64,000 nucleotides of DNA from Chryseobacterium aurantiacum. GTDB taxonomy: Bacteria; Bacteroidota; Bacteroidia; Flavobacteriales; Weeksellaceae. Under the pieces are notes generated by a model. It saw only the letters and a list, made by a program, of their open reading frames with translations. It made no database searches and was not told where the DNA came from. The position numbers were made by a program, and so were the translations under genes. Positions 17,235 to 24,298 of this stretch are shown one piece after another. The stretch is taken from positions 1 through 64,000 of the forward strand of contig NZ_PXUE01000005.1 in NCBI RefSeq assembly GCF_003020585.1, in the 5' to 3' direction. Position 1 is the stretch's first letter. Each line of letters starts with the position of its first letter.

Positions 17235-17683
17235 TTTTTATTGAAATACATTTTAAAATATTTGACAGGAACCCACAGAAAACCGAAACACTCTCCGTCT
17301 TCTTTTCCCAAATGTTTGTGATGCTGCTTATGGGCACGTCTAATGGCAAGGAAATATGGGTTCTTTGTGTGGGTAAAGACCTTTGCCCTCTGATGGATAA
17401 AAACATCATGCACAAAGAAATAGGCCATTCCGTAAAGGCTTATTCCCAGGCCGATAAAAAACCAATAACTAAAATCCTGCTGTACTCCAAGATATAATAA
17501 AGCAATAGCCGGACTTGCAAAAATGAAAAAGAACCAATCATTTCTTTCAAGTTTGCCATCATGGCTATGATCATGATGATCCCGGTGCAGGAACCACAAA
17601 AAGCCATGCATAATATACCTATGGATAAGCCATGTAGCTCCTTCCATTGAAATAAATACTCCCAAAACGATCAGAACATTCAT
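17231..17683 (-). CDS. crtZ: Beta-carotene hydroxylase (fatty acid hydroxylase superfamily)
   Basis: Hydroxylates the beta-rings of beta-carotene to give zeaxanthin. The di-iron histidine boxes are clear: HRYIMHG, HRDHHDHSH, FVHDVFIHQR and RRAHKQHHKH, between four membrane helices. The start is set at the ATG at 17683, one base after the upstream stop codon; an in-frame ATG ten codons further upstream would overlap the SRPBCC gene and add a non-conserved leader. The protein is then 150 residues. With crtB, crtI and crtY it completes a zeaxanthin pathway from geranylgeranyl diphosphate; no crtE is in the window. Confidence 0.92.
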   Translation of the reverse strand: MNVLIVLGVFISMEGATWLIHRYIMHGFLWFLHRDHHDHSHDGKLERNDWFFFIFASPAIALLYLGVQQDFSYWFFIGLGISLYGMAYFFVHDVFIHQRAKVFTHTKNPYFLAIRRAHKQHHKHLGKEDGECFGFLWVPVKYFKMYFNKK

Positions 17684-17684
17684 T

Positions 17685-18149
17685 TTAATTACATTTATTG
17701 TTAAAAAGATCATTCAAGACCTTATATCTGAAATTAAAAATATTTTTAAGCTTTTCTTTTACGAATAACTGATGGGCTATTTTACCCAAAATCCCCAGCG
17801 GGAGCTTATAGTCCACTGTATCCTTCATCAATACTCCGTACTCATTGGGAATAAATTCATGAAAATGATTCCAGTGCTTATATGGACCTTCTTTTTGAAA
17901 GTCTGTAAAACTTTTATAGTCTTCAACCTGGCTAATAATGGTCTTCCATCTCATTGGGATTCCCAACAAGGGAGAAACCGTGTAATCTATTTCCATTCCT
18001 TTAAAAATAGGCTTATCCTTCACATTTGAAAGAACTACAAAGCCCATGCTCTCAGGGGTTATTTCCGATAAATTATGAGGGGATGAAAAAAATTTCCTTG
18101 CCGTTTCAATATTGCAACTCAGTTGTTGTTCTCTGTATAATCTGTACAT
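17685..18149 (-). CDS. SRPBCC-family protein in the carotenoid operon
   Basis: A 154-residue START-like (SRPBCC) protein, similar to the coenzyme Q-binding/polyketide-cyclase group. The opening LYREQQLSCNIETARKFFSS and the later GPYKHWNHFHEF and MKDTVDYKLPLG are typical. A GTG one codon before the ATG at 18149 could also serve as start. It lies between crtB and crtZ. Members with this context are common in carotenoid clusters and may bind or shuttle a hydrophobic intermediate; no enzymatic role is shown. Confidence 0.82.
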   Translation of the reverse strand: MYRLYREQQLSCNIETARKFFSSPHNLSEITPESMGFVVLSNVKDKPIFKGMEIDYTVSPLLGIPMRWKTIISQVEDYKSFTDFQKEGPYKHWNHFHEFIPNEYGVLMKDTVDYKLPLGILGKIAHQLFVKEKLKNIFNFRYKVLNDLFNNKCN

Positions 18150-18210
18150 CACTTATTTTTTATTGATCGTTAAACACTGCAAAAAATCATTTTCACCCGG
18201 AATTCTACTC

Positions 18211-19047
18211 TCAAAAATAAGCAGACTTGTACCGGATATAACTTTTAAATGCAACCAGCAGCTTTTGCGAATTAGCAATTCTGATTCTTTGCTGCAATAT
18301 ATTCTGGGAACTTGTTTTTTTTATTTTTTCAAACAGGGAAAGATAATATCTGTAGGCAAGATATACTCCGAAAATGGATGAACCCGGCAGTTTTTTAATT
18401 CCCTGTAATGCTTCTTTGAATTCTTCTTCAATTTCCTTTTCAATCACCGTTTTTACTGTATTATCAAAAACTGAAATATTCAGGGAAGGAAAATAGGTCC
18501 TTCCTAAAATTTGATAATCATCCTTCAGATCCCGCAAAAAATTAACTTTCTGAAAAGCTGACCCCAATTTCATGGCAAAGGGTTTAAGCTTATCATATTG
18601 ATGCTTGTCACCTTCTGTAAATATCTGGAGACACATCAGTCCTACAACTTCCGCAGATCCATAGATATACTCCTTATATAGTTCGGAATTATAATCCATT
18701 TTGTGAAGATCCATTTCCATACTGTGCAAAAACTGATCAATTAGCTGTCTGTTTATGTCATACTGACGGACCGTTTCTTGAAATGAATGCAAAATGGGAT
18801 TGAGTGATATACCATCTTCCAGTGCCTCATAGGTTTCAGCCTTTAATCTCTTGAGAAGCTTCTCTTTATCATAGCCATGAAAACTATCTACAATTTCATC
18901 CGCCAGGGGCACGTATCCGTAAACGGCATAAATGGCAGGCCTTATGGATGGCTTCAATGCCAGTATTCCCAATGAAAAACTTGTACTGTATTTTTGCGTA
19001 GTGTACTTACTGACTTCGTAAGACAACTCATCAAACAATTTTTTCAT
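18211..19047 (-). CDS. crtB: Phytoene synthase
   Basis: Condenses two geranylgeranyl diphosphates to phytoene, the first committed carotenoid step. The 278-residue protein has both Asp-rich motifs, DEIVD (residues 50-54) and DLKDD (173-177), plus YCYxVAG-like YIYGSAEVVGLM near 127-139. It starts 1 bp after the crtI stop and is therefore surely co-transcribed and probably translationally coupled. Confidence 0.94.
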   Translation of the reverse strand: MKKLFDELSYEVSKYTTQKYSTSFSLGILALKPSIRPAIYAVYGYVPLADEIVDSFHGYDKEKLLKRLKAETYEALEDGISLNPILHSFQETVRQYDINRQLIDQFLHSMEMDLHKMDYNSELYKEYIYGSAEVVGLMCLQIFTEGDKHQYDKLKPFAMKLGSAFQKVNFLRDLKDDYQILGRTYFPSLNISVFDNTVKTVIEKEIEEEFKEALQGIKKLPGSSIFGVYLAYRYYLSLFEKIKKTSSQNILQQRIRIANSQKLLVAFKSYIRYKSAYF

Positions 19048-19048
19048 A

Positions 19049-20539
19049 TTATTTTATTTTTAGTTTACATACTTCAGATGCTACAATTTTTCCTGAAATT
19101 ATCGATGGAGGAACACCAGGTCCCGGAACCGTTAACTGCCCTGTATAAAACAGGTTCCTGATCTTTCTGTTTCGAATCTTGGGCTTCCGTACTGCCGTCT
19201 GTGATAAGGTATTGGATAATCCGTAGGCATTGCCCTGATAAGCATTATAATCCGAAATAAAATCACTTACACAATAGCTTCTTTTATATTCAATTCTGGA
19301 AATAAGCTCAGCTTCACTGGTATGTTTTTCAATTCGTTCAAGCATTTCAATCAGGTATTTTTCTCTTACAGATTCCTCATCATATATTCCAGGGGCAAGA
19401 GGTAACAGTAAAAAAAGATTCTCACAACCCTCAGGTGCGACCTCCGGATCTGTTTTAGAAGAACAACATGCATAAAAAAGTGGTTTGGAAGGCCATTTCT
19501 TATTTTTATAAATACAATCTATATGATTGTCAAGGTCGTTTTCGAAAAATAAGGTATGATGTTTTAAGTGAGTAATCTTCCCCTTGATCCCCAGGTAATA
19601 AATGAGGCATGAAGGTGCAAAGGTTCTGGTTTCCCAGTATGATTCATTGTAGTTTCTAAGAGATTTAGGTAGTAACGTTTCTGAATGATGATAATCTGAT
19701 GAGGCGATTACGGCATCAAACTCATACGTTTGACCATCTACTGTTATTGAAGACGCCTTTCCGTTTTCTGTATTTATTTTCTGTACTTCATGATTAAAAT
19801 GAAAGATTACCCCTTGCTTTTCCGCCACTTTCTTCATGGCTAGCACAAGCTGGTAAAAACCTCCCATAGGATATTTTGTTCCCAAAACATACCCTCCGTA
19901 ATTCATAAGACTGTATAGAGCAGGAATATGCTTTGGAGAAGCACCCAAAAATATAACCGGAAATTCCATTAAGGATCTGAGTTTGGGATCAGTAAAATAC
20001 CTTGAAACATAATTTCTGAAATTACTTAAAAGATCAAGTTTCAATGCACTTCCCGCTATTTTTAAAGAAGCAAATTCCAGCCAGTTATAACAAGGTTTTG
20101 TTACAAAATCTTTCATTCCTACTTCATATTTAAATTGGGCAGCGTGCATAAACCGATCATATTGCCCAGCCGCACCAGTTTCTATTTTTTCAAACAACTC
20201 ACGGATATCATCATTTTTTCTAGGAACTGAAATCTTTTCTTGTGAAAAAACCATTTCAAACTGAGGATCCAAAGAAACAAGATTAAAAAAATCGGATGCT
20301 TTACAACCAAAATCGCTAAAAAAGCCTTCGATAATATCAGGCATCCAATACCAACTGGGGCCCATGTCAAAAACATATCCCCCATCCGTTTTAAATTGTC
20401 TTGCACGACCACCTGGCTGATGATTCTTTTCAAATACATGTACCTCATTTCCTGACTTTGCAGCATAAGCTGCCGCTGAGATCCCGGAAAATCCGGAGCC
20501 TATCACCGCAATTCTCTTTCTTAATTTTCCAGTATTCAT
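19049..20539 (-). CDS. crtI: Phytoene desaturase (CrtI-type)
   Basis: FAD-dependent desaturase that turns phytoene into lycopene. The 496-residue protein has the N-terminal dinucleotide-binding motif AVIGSGFSGISAAAYAAKSG, the PGGRARQF block, YVFDMGPSWYWMPD, and the C-terminal signature NLFYTGQLTVPGPGVPPSI. Length and motifs fit bacterial CrtI. It is 44 bp downstream of the MarR-type regulator and heads the carotenoid enzymes. Confidence 0.95.
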   Translation of the reverse strand: MNTGKLRKRIAVIGSGFSGISAAAYAAKSGNEVHVFEKNHQPGGRARQFKTDGGYVFDMGPSWYWMPDIIEGFFSDFGCKASDFFNLVSLDPQFEMVFSQEKISVPRKNDDIRELFEKIETGAAGQYDRFMHAAQFKYEVGMKDFVTKPCYNWLEFASLKIAGSALKLDLLSNFRNYVSRYFTDPKLRSLMEFPVIFLGASPKHIPALYSLMNYGGYVLGTKYPMGGFYQLVLAMKKVAEKQGVIFHFNHEVQKINTENGKASSITVDGQTYEFDAVIASSDYHHSETLLPKSLRNYNESYWETRTFAPSCLIYYLGIKGKITHLKHHTLFFENDLDNHIDCIYKNKKWPSKPLFYACCSSKTDPEVAPEGCENLFLLLPLAPGIYDEESVREKYLIEMLERIEKHTSEAELISRIEYKRSYCVSDFISDYNAYQGNAYGLSNTLSQTAVRKPKIRNRKIRNLFYTGQLTVPGPGVPPSIISGKIVASEVCKLKIK

Positions 20540-20583
20540 TGTTGTTTATTTAATAGTTTTTTACAGGTTCTTTTAATATGTTA

Positions 20584-21240
20584 TCAGTTCAGTCTTTTGT
20601 GCACGATATCCAGCAAGTCTGTAGCTTCAATATTCATACGGTAAAAAGAATCATGAAATTCATCCAATTTAGAAAGTATAGCAATGAGCAGCATTTGTTC
20701 AGAATGGTTCAAATTTCCCACTACTACCCTTGAAGCTTTGCGGATCTCATCCATATGTTCCTCCAGTACAGAAATTCCTTTTTCGGTTATCAGAATATGT
20801 TTGATTCTTTTATCTTTCTGAGAGACGGTCTGTTCAGCCCAGCCATAACGGATTAAGCGGTTAATAATAAGTATTCCGGAAGATTTCTCACTTACATTAT
20901 GCCTTATAAGCTCCATTTTTGTCATAGCTCCCATTGTTTTCAGGCTTATCAGATAAATAAAATCATCCTGGCTTGAAAAAACGGAATTACCAATTGACCT
21001 GGAGTACGTTTTTGCATACCTTCCCATTTTTATCAATAAGGTATTGATTATACTTTCAGAACTTCTTCCTAATTCCTTCCCCACCCAATCCGGATTTCCC
21101 TGCTCAGAATAAGATTTTGAAGAAGCATTGATCCATTCTGTAAATCCCTGAAGATCATTACTGTAAAGTACATTATCTTCATTCTGTTCCATGAATTGCT
21201 GAACAAGTCCAACAACTGCTTTTATAAGATCAAAATTCAT
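20584..21240 (-). CDS. MarR-type winged-helix regulator, paralogue 2
   Basis: A 218-residue regulator paralogous to the one at 3444-4124: same length, same N-terminal extension, and shared blocks (WVGKELGRSSES, RYAKTYSRS, QDDFIYLISLK, MTKMELIRHN, GILIINRLIRYG, KRIKHILITEKG). The start is the ATG at 21240, aligning with the paralogue's MNYTLIK/MNFDLIK; a TTG seven codons upstream is less likely. It is the first gene of the carotenoid operon, so it probably controls its own operon. A perfect dyad overlaps its -7 box at 21253-21268. No B12-, flavin- or haem-binding motif is visible, so how it would sense light or oxidative stress is unknown. Confidence 0.83.
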   Translation of the reverse strand: MNFDLIKAVVGLVQQFMEQNEDNVLYSNDLQGFTEWINASSKSYSEQGNPDWVGKELGRSSESIINTLLIKMGRYAKTYSRSIGNSVFSSQDDFIYLISLKTMGAMTKMELIRHNVSEKSSGILIINRLIRYGWAEQTVSQKDKRIKHILITEKGISVLEEHMDEIRKASRVVVGNLNHSEQMLLIAILSKLDEFHDSFYRMNIEATDLLDIVHKRLN

Positions 21241-21252
21241 ATAGAATAAATT

Positions 21253-21290
21253 AGTATACAAATATACTTATTAAGGTTTATAAATATACT
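21253..21290 (-). promoter_or_regulatory. Promoter of the marR-2/carotenoid operon with two operator-like elements
   Basis: Minus strand AGTATA-TTTG-TATACT (21253-21268) is a perfect 6-bp-arm dyad and contains the TATATTTG -7-type box (21259-21266). A second copy matching 13 of 16 positions lies at 21275-21290, exactly 22 bp away, about two helical turns. Placement over the promoter suggests autorepression by the MarR-type product. Confidence 0.55.
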
Positions 21291-21357
21291 TTTATTTATT
21301 TTATTTTTATCCTTTACAATTATAACTGAGTGTTTAAAGCATTTATTTATAGAAAGA

Positions 21358-21390
21358 AAAATAAAAAACCTGTCTTTAAAAAGGCAGGCG
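21358..21390 (-). terminator. Terminator-like hairpin, minus strand
   Basis: Reading the minus strand, CCTGCC and GACAGG form a short stem followed by TTTTTTATTTTT. It lies 80 bases after the stop of the rteC-like remnant and would end transcription from it. Confidence 0.45.
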
Positions 21391-21468
21391 TGAAATAGTA
21401 TATAAATCAACTTAATTGTAATTTATTCTAAAAAATGCATTAAAATAACTTGATATATAAGGAATAAA

Positions 21469-21813
21469 TCAAATTATCATTGCCATGAAAATAGCCATTC
21501 TGCTTAATTTTGAAATTCTGGAAGCTATAATAGGGCCAGATTTTGAAGAAGACCAGTACAGTAGTGATTTGTCATTTATTTTTTCATAAACATATCCTTC
21601 AGTTTCATTGATGGATTTCAGGAGATATTTTTCCAAAAGGTCATTGACTAAATCATGGGAAGTAGCAAATTTTTCATCGCAGTTATATATTCCTGATTCA
21701 AGCTTTGTTGTAAGGTCAAATTGGTTTCTGACAAAATATATTTGATTCAGAAATCCTGCTTTTCGTCTGTAGTATTCATAAAAACCAATATGATGCTGGT
21801 AAAAATTCTTTAT
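21469..21813 (-). pseudogene. 5'-truncated remnant resembling RteC
   Basis: An open frame of 114 codons on the minus strand without a usable start codon; a TAA stop (21814-21816) precedes it and no ATG occurs until near its end. The translation contains FYEYYRRKAGFLNQIYFVR, then KFATSHDLVNDLLEKYL and LLYWSSSKSG. These follow the order of conserved blocks in RteC, the regulator of Bacteroidota conjugative transposons (YYRSG..LD..YF.R, F.T.HD......L...L, W..SK). The C-terminus after SSSKSG looks degraded. I read it as the leftover of an rteC-like gene from a former mobile element. The family assignment is from memory of the motif and needs a profile search. Confidence 0.5.
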
Positions 21814-21924
21814 TTATGCGGGACTTTATTCCTTTTTACATTTTTCTGAGAGCTAAGGACTTTTTATATACAAATACTATTATTAATTTAGCAGCATAGA
21901 AATTTGATTATAATAATTAAGGAT

Positions 21925-22425
21925 ATGAAAAAATTAATCTTATTGGGTGCTGTTTCAGCTTTTTTAATCAACTGTAATAAAAAGGCAGAAGCTCCCGCTC
22001 CGAAAGTTGAAACGGATACCATTGCTGTAGCTGAGCCTGTAGTGGATACATTAGGTCCAAAATCTTTCTGTTATATTGGAGCCACAGGAAAAGACAGTGT
22101 TTTTGCTTCTATAGATGACAATCTTGGAACCATTACCGGAAAATTATCTTACAAAAACAGCGAGAAAGACAGCTCAAAGGGTGATATAACAGGTTTTAAG
22201 TCTGGAGATACTTTGAAACTGACGTATGAGTTCACTTCTGAAGGTAAAAAAAGCAAAAGAGATATTTACTTTCTTCAAAAAGATAATGTCTTAACCGAGG
22301 GTATTGGAGATCATAAAGAAGAAGACGGACTATCTAAATATGCCGACGAAAAAAAGATAAGCTATAAAGAGGGACAAAAACTGAATACAGCAGATTGTAA
22401 AGTAGTTAACAAAGCTTTAAAATAA
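21925..22425 (+). CDS. Hypothetical lipoprotein
   Basis: A 166-residue secreted lipoprotein. The start is the ATG at 21925, preceded by AAGGAT; an upstream TTG would only add a non-signal leader. The signal peptide KKLILLGAVSAFLINC ends in a lipobox with Cys17. The mature part is acidic and lysine-rich with a predicted beta-rich region (FCYIGATGKDSVFASI, GTITGKLSY). No family is recognised. It stands alone between the rteC-like remnant and the threonine aldolase gene. Confidence 0.75.
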   Translation: MKKLILLGAVSAFLINCNKKAEAPAPKVETDTIAVAEPVVDTLGPKSFCYIGATGKDSVFASIDDNLGTITGKLSYKNSEKDSSKGDITGFKSGDTLKLTYEFTSEGKKSKRDIYFLQKDNVLTEGIGDHKEEDGLSKYADEKKISYKEGQKLNTADCKVVNKALK

Positions 22426-22445
22426 TTGCTAACCTCTATATTAAC

Positions 22446-22473
22446 AAAACCAGCCCTCATGAGGGCTGGTTTT
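22446..22473. terminator. Bidirectional terminator
   Basis: AAAACCAGCCCTC and GAGGGCTGGTTTT form a perfect hairpin with almost no loop between the convergent lipoprotein and threonine aldolase genes. Confidence 0.85.
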
Positions 22474-22478
22474 ACATT

Positions 22479-23513
22479 TTATGGTAATTCTCTTTTTATT
22501 ATTTCAATAAATTGATTTACAGCATCATCACCCGTACTCCAGGATGTGATAAGGCGAATCGCAGAAAACTCCTCATTTATTTTCTTCCATACATAAAATT
22601 CAAAGTTTTCAGATAAAACCTGGATCAGGCCATTACTTACAATCGGGAAAATCTGATTGGTATAGGTATCCGAAAGAAATTCTACTCCTTTTTCCTGCAA
22701 TGCCTGTTTTATTTTCATAGCTTGTTGATTGGCATGCTTGGCCAATTCAAAATACAGATCATCCTTCATGAGTTCCAGAAACTGAATTCCCAGCAGTCTT
22801 CCTTTGGCCAATAACGCTCCTTTCTGTTTGATATTAAATGCAAAATCCTCTTGAAGTACAGGATTATTAATCACAATAGCTTCTCCTATCAACGCTCCGT
22901 TCTTGGTTCCTCCAAGGTAAAATACGTCTGTAAGCTCAGCAACTTTCTCCAGGGTTAGATCACTGATTTCTGAAGTTAACCCATGTCCTAGTCTCGCTCC
23001 GTCCATAAATAAGTAGAGGCGATTTTGTCTGCAAAATTCAGAAAGTTCTTCCAGTTCTTTTGCCTGATAAATAGTACCCAATTCCGTAGAATTTGATATA
23101 TAAACAAGCTTTGGCATTACTTGATGAGGAACATTTCTATGGTTTTCCAAAACTGGAATAATATCGGATGGTCTTAGTTTTCCGTCTTCAGTTTCAATAC
23201 TTAATATTTTGTGTCCGGTAGCTTCAATGGCACCGGTCTCATTATTTAAAATATGTCCTGTAGAGGCAGAAACTGCACATTGATAAGGTTTTAAAACAGA
23301 TGAAATCACTATTAAATTCGCCTGTGTTCCTCCGGAAACAAAGTAAACCTCTGAATCTTTCTTATTTATTTTTTCCTTAATTAATTCTTTTGCTTTCAAA
23401 GAATATTCGTCCTCACCATAACCGGCCTGCTGGTCAAGATTATATTGTAAAAGAGCTTGCAAAATATTGGGGTGACATCCCTCAGAATAATCGTTTTTGA
23501 ATGAAAATTTCAT
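22479..23513 (-). CDS. Low-specificity threonine aldolase (PLP-dependent, fold type I)
   Basis: Cleaves L-threonine or L-allo-threonine to glycine and acetaldehyde. The 344-residue protein fits the beta-eliminating lyase/threonine aldolase family: NDYSEGCHPNIL at the N-terminus, FVSGGTQANL (phosphate pocket), FMDGARLGHGL with the PLP-binding Asp, and the Schiff-base Lys204 in YLGGTKNGAL. It is transcribed divergently from the DtxR/MntR-type regulator, with an 85-bp gap that must hold both promoters. Confidence 0.9.
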   Translation of the reverse strand: MKFSFKNDYSEGCHPNILQALLQYNLDQQAGYGEDEYSLKAKELIKEKINKKDSEVYFVSGGTQANLIVISSVLKPYQCAVSASTGHILNNETGAIEATGHKILSIETEDGKLRPSDIIPVLENHRNVPHQVMPKLVYISNSTELGTIYQAKELEELSEFCRQNRLYLFMDGARLGHGLTSEISDLTLEKVAELTDVFYLGGTKNGALIGEAIVINNPVLQEDFAFNIKQKGALLAKGRLLGIQFLELMKDDLYFELAKHANQQAMKIKQALQEKGVEFLSDTYTNQIFPIVSNGLIQVLSENFEFYVWKKINEEFSAIRLITSWSTGDDAVNQFIEIIKRELP

Positions 23514-23569
23514 CTTGTAAAATTAAAAAAAGTTAAAATAACAAGAGTGATCTTTCCATATTATTTTGT

Positions 23570-23577
23570 TAGTTTTG
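23570..23577 (+). promoter_or_regulatory. Putative -7 element of the DtxR/MntR-type gene
   Basis: TAGTTTTG fits TAnnTTTG and lies 21 bases before the TTG start codon at 23599, which would give a very short leader. No good TTG -33 box is seen 19 bases upstream. Confidence 0.35.
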
Positions 23578-23598
23578 TATTGAAAATCATCTAACATT

Positions 23599-24252
23599 TT
23601 GAGAACAACCCTAACAGAAGAGAATTACCTGAAAGCTTTGTTTCATTTAGTTGACAATGAAGGAAAGGTGACCATTAATGAACTCAGCAAATTTTTAAAT
23701 GTAAAAATGCCGAGCGTTAATAATATGATGAAGAAATTTGCTGAGAAAAAGTGGGTCATTTATGAGACCTACAAACCCCTGATTGTAACAGAAAACGGAA
23801 GACGGGAAGCCGCCCTTGTAGTTCGCAAGCACAGACTTACAGAAATGTTTCTGGTCAAAAAAATGAATTTTGGCTGGGAAAATGTGCACGAAATTGCCGA
23901 ACAACTGGAGCATGTACACTCTCAAATTTTCTTTGATAAAATGGATGAGATTCTTGATCATCCTAAATTTGATCCTCATGGAGAACCTATCCCCGATAAA
24001 GATGGTAACATCATCGCTCAGGATCTTCAGAAATTAAGCAGCTGTAAAGTTGGAGAAACAGTTGTTTTTGCTTCAGTTACGCTCTCTGACGACGCTTTCC
24101 TTACTTACCTGAATGACAGGAAGCTTCTTCTTAATACCAAGGTAATAATTACCAAGATTGAAAGTTTTGACAAGTCAATGACTATCGAAATTGATGGTAA
24201 GACTGAAATTCTAAGTAAAAAGGCAACGGAAAAGATATTGGTAAAAAAATAA
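23599..24252 (+). CDS. DtxR/MntR-family metal-dependent regulator
   Basis: A 217-residue repressor of the DtxR/MntR family. The winged helix covers residues 1-65 (LTEENYLKALFHL, NVKMPSVNNMMKKF), the metal-binding and dimerisation helices follow (HRLTEMFLVKKM, EQLEHVHSQIFFDKMDEIL, DHPKFDPHGEPIP), and a FeoA/SH3-like domain fills about 150-217. The start is TTG: the first in-frame ATG is 36 codons later and would delete the recognition region. It probably senses Mn(II) or Fe(II). The ZnuD-like TonB receptor lies convergently downstream; targets cannot be named from the window. Confidence 0.9.
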   Translation: MRTTLTEENYLKALFHLVDNEGKVTINELSKFLNVKMPSVNNMMKKFAEKKWVIYETYKPLIVTENGRREAALVVRKHRLTEMFLVKKMNFGWENVHEIAEQLEHVHSQIFFDKMDEILDHPKFDPHGEPIPDKDGNIIAQDLQKLSSCKVGETVVFASVTLSDDAFLTYLNDRKLLLNTKVIITKIESFDKSMTIEIDGKTEILSKKATEKILVKK

Positions 24253-24296
24253 ATAAACAAAAGGTGGCCTTATAATACGGCCACCTTTTGTTTATT
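24252..24296. terminator. Strong bidirectional terminator
   Basis: AATAAACAAAAGGTGGCC and GGCCACCTTTTGTTTATT form perfect 18-bp arms with a 9-base loop between the convergent regulator and TonB-receptor genes. Confidence 0.9.
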
Positions 24297-24298
24297 GA

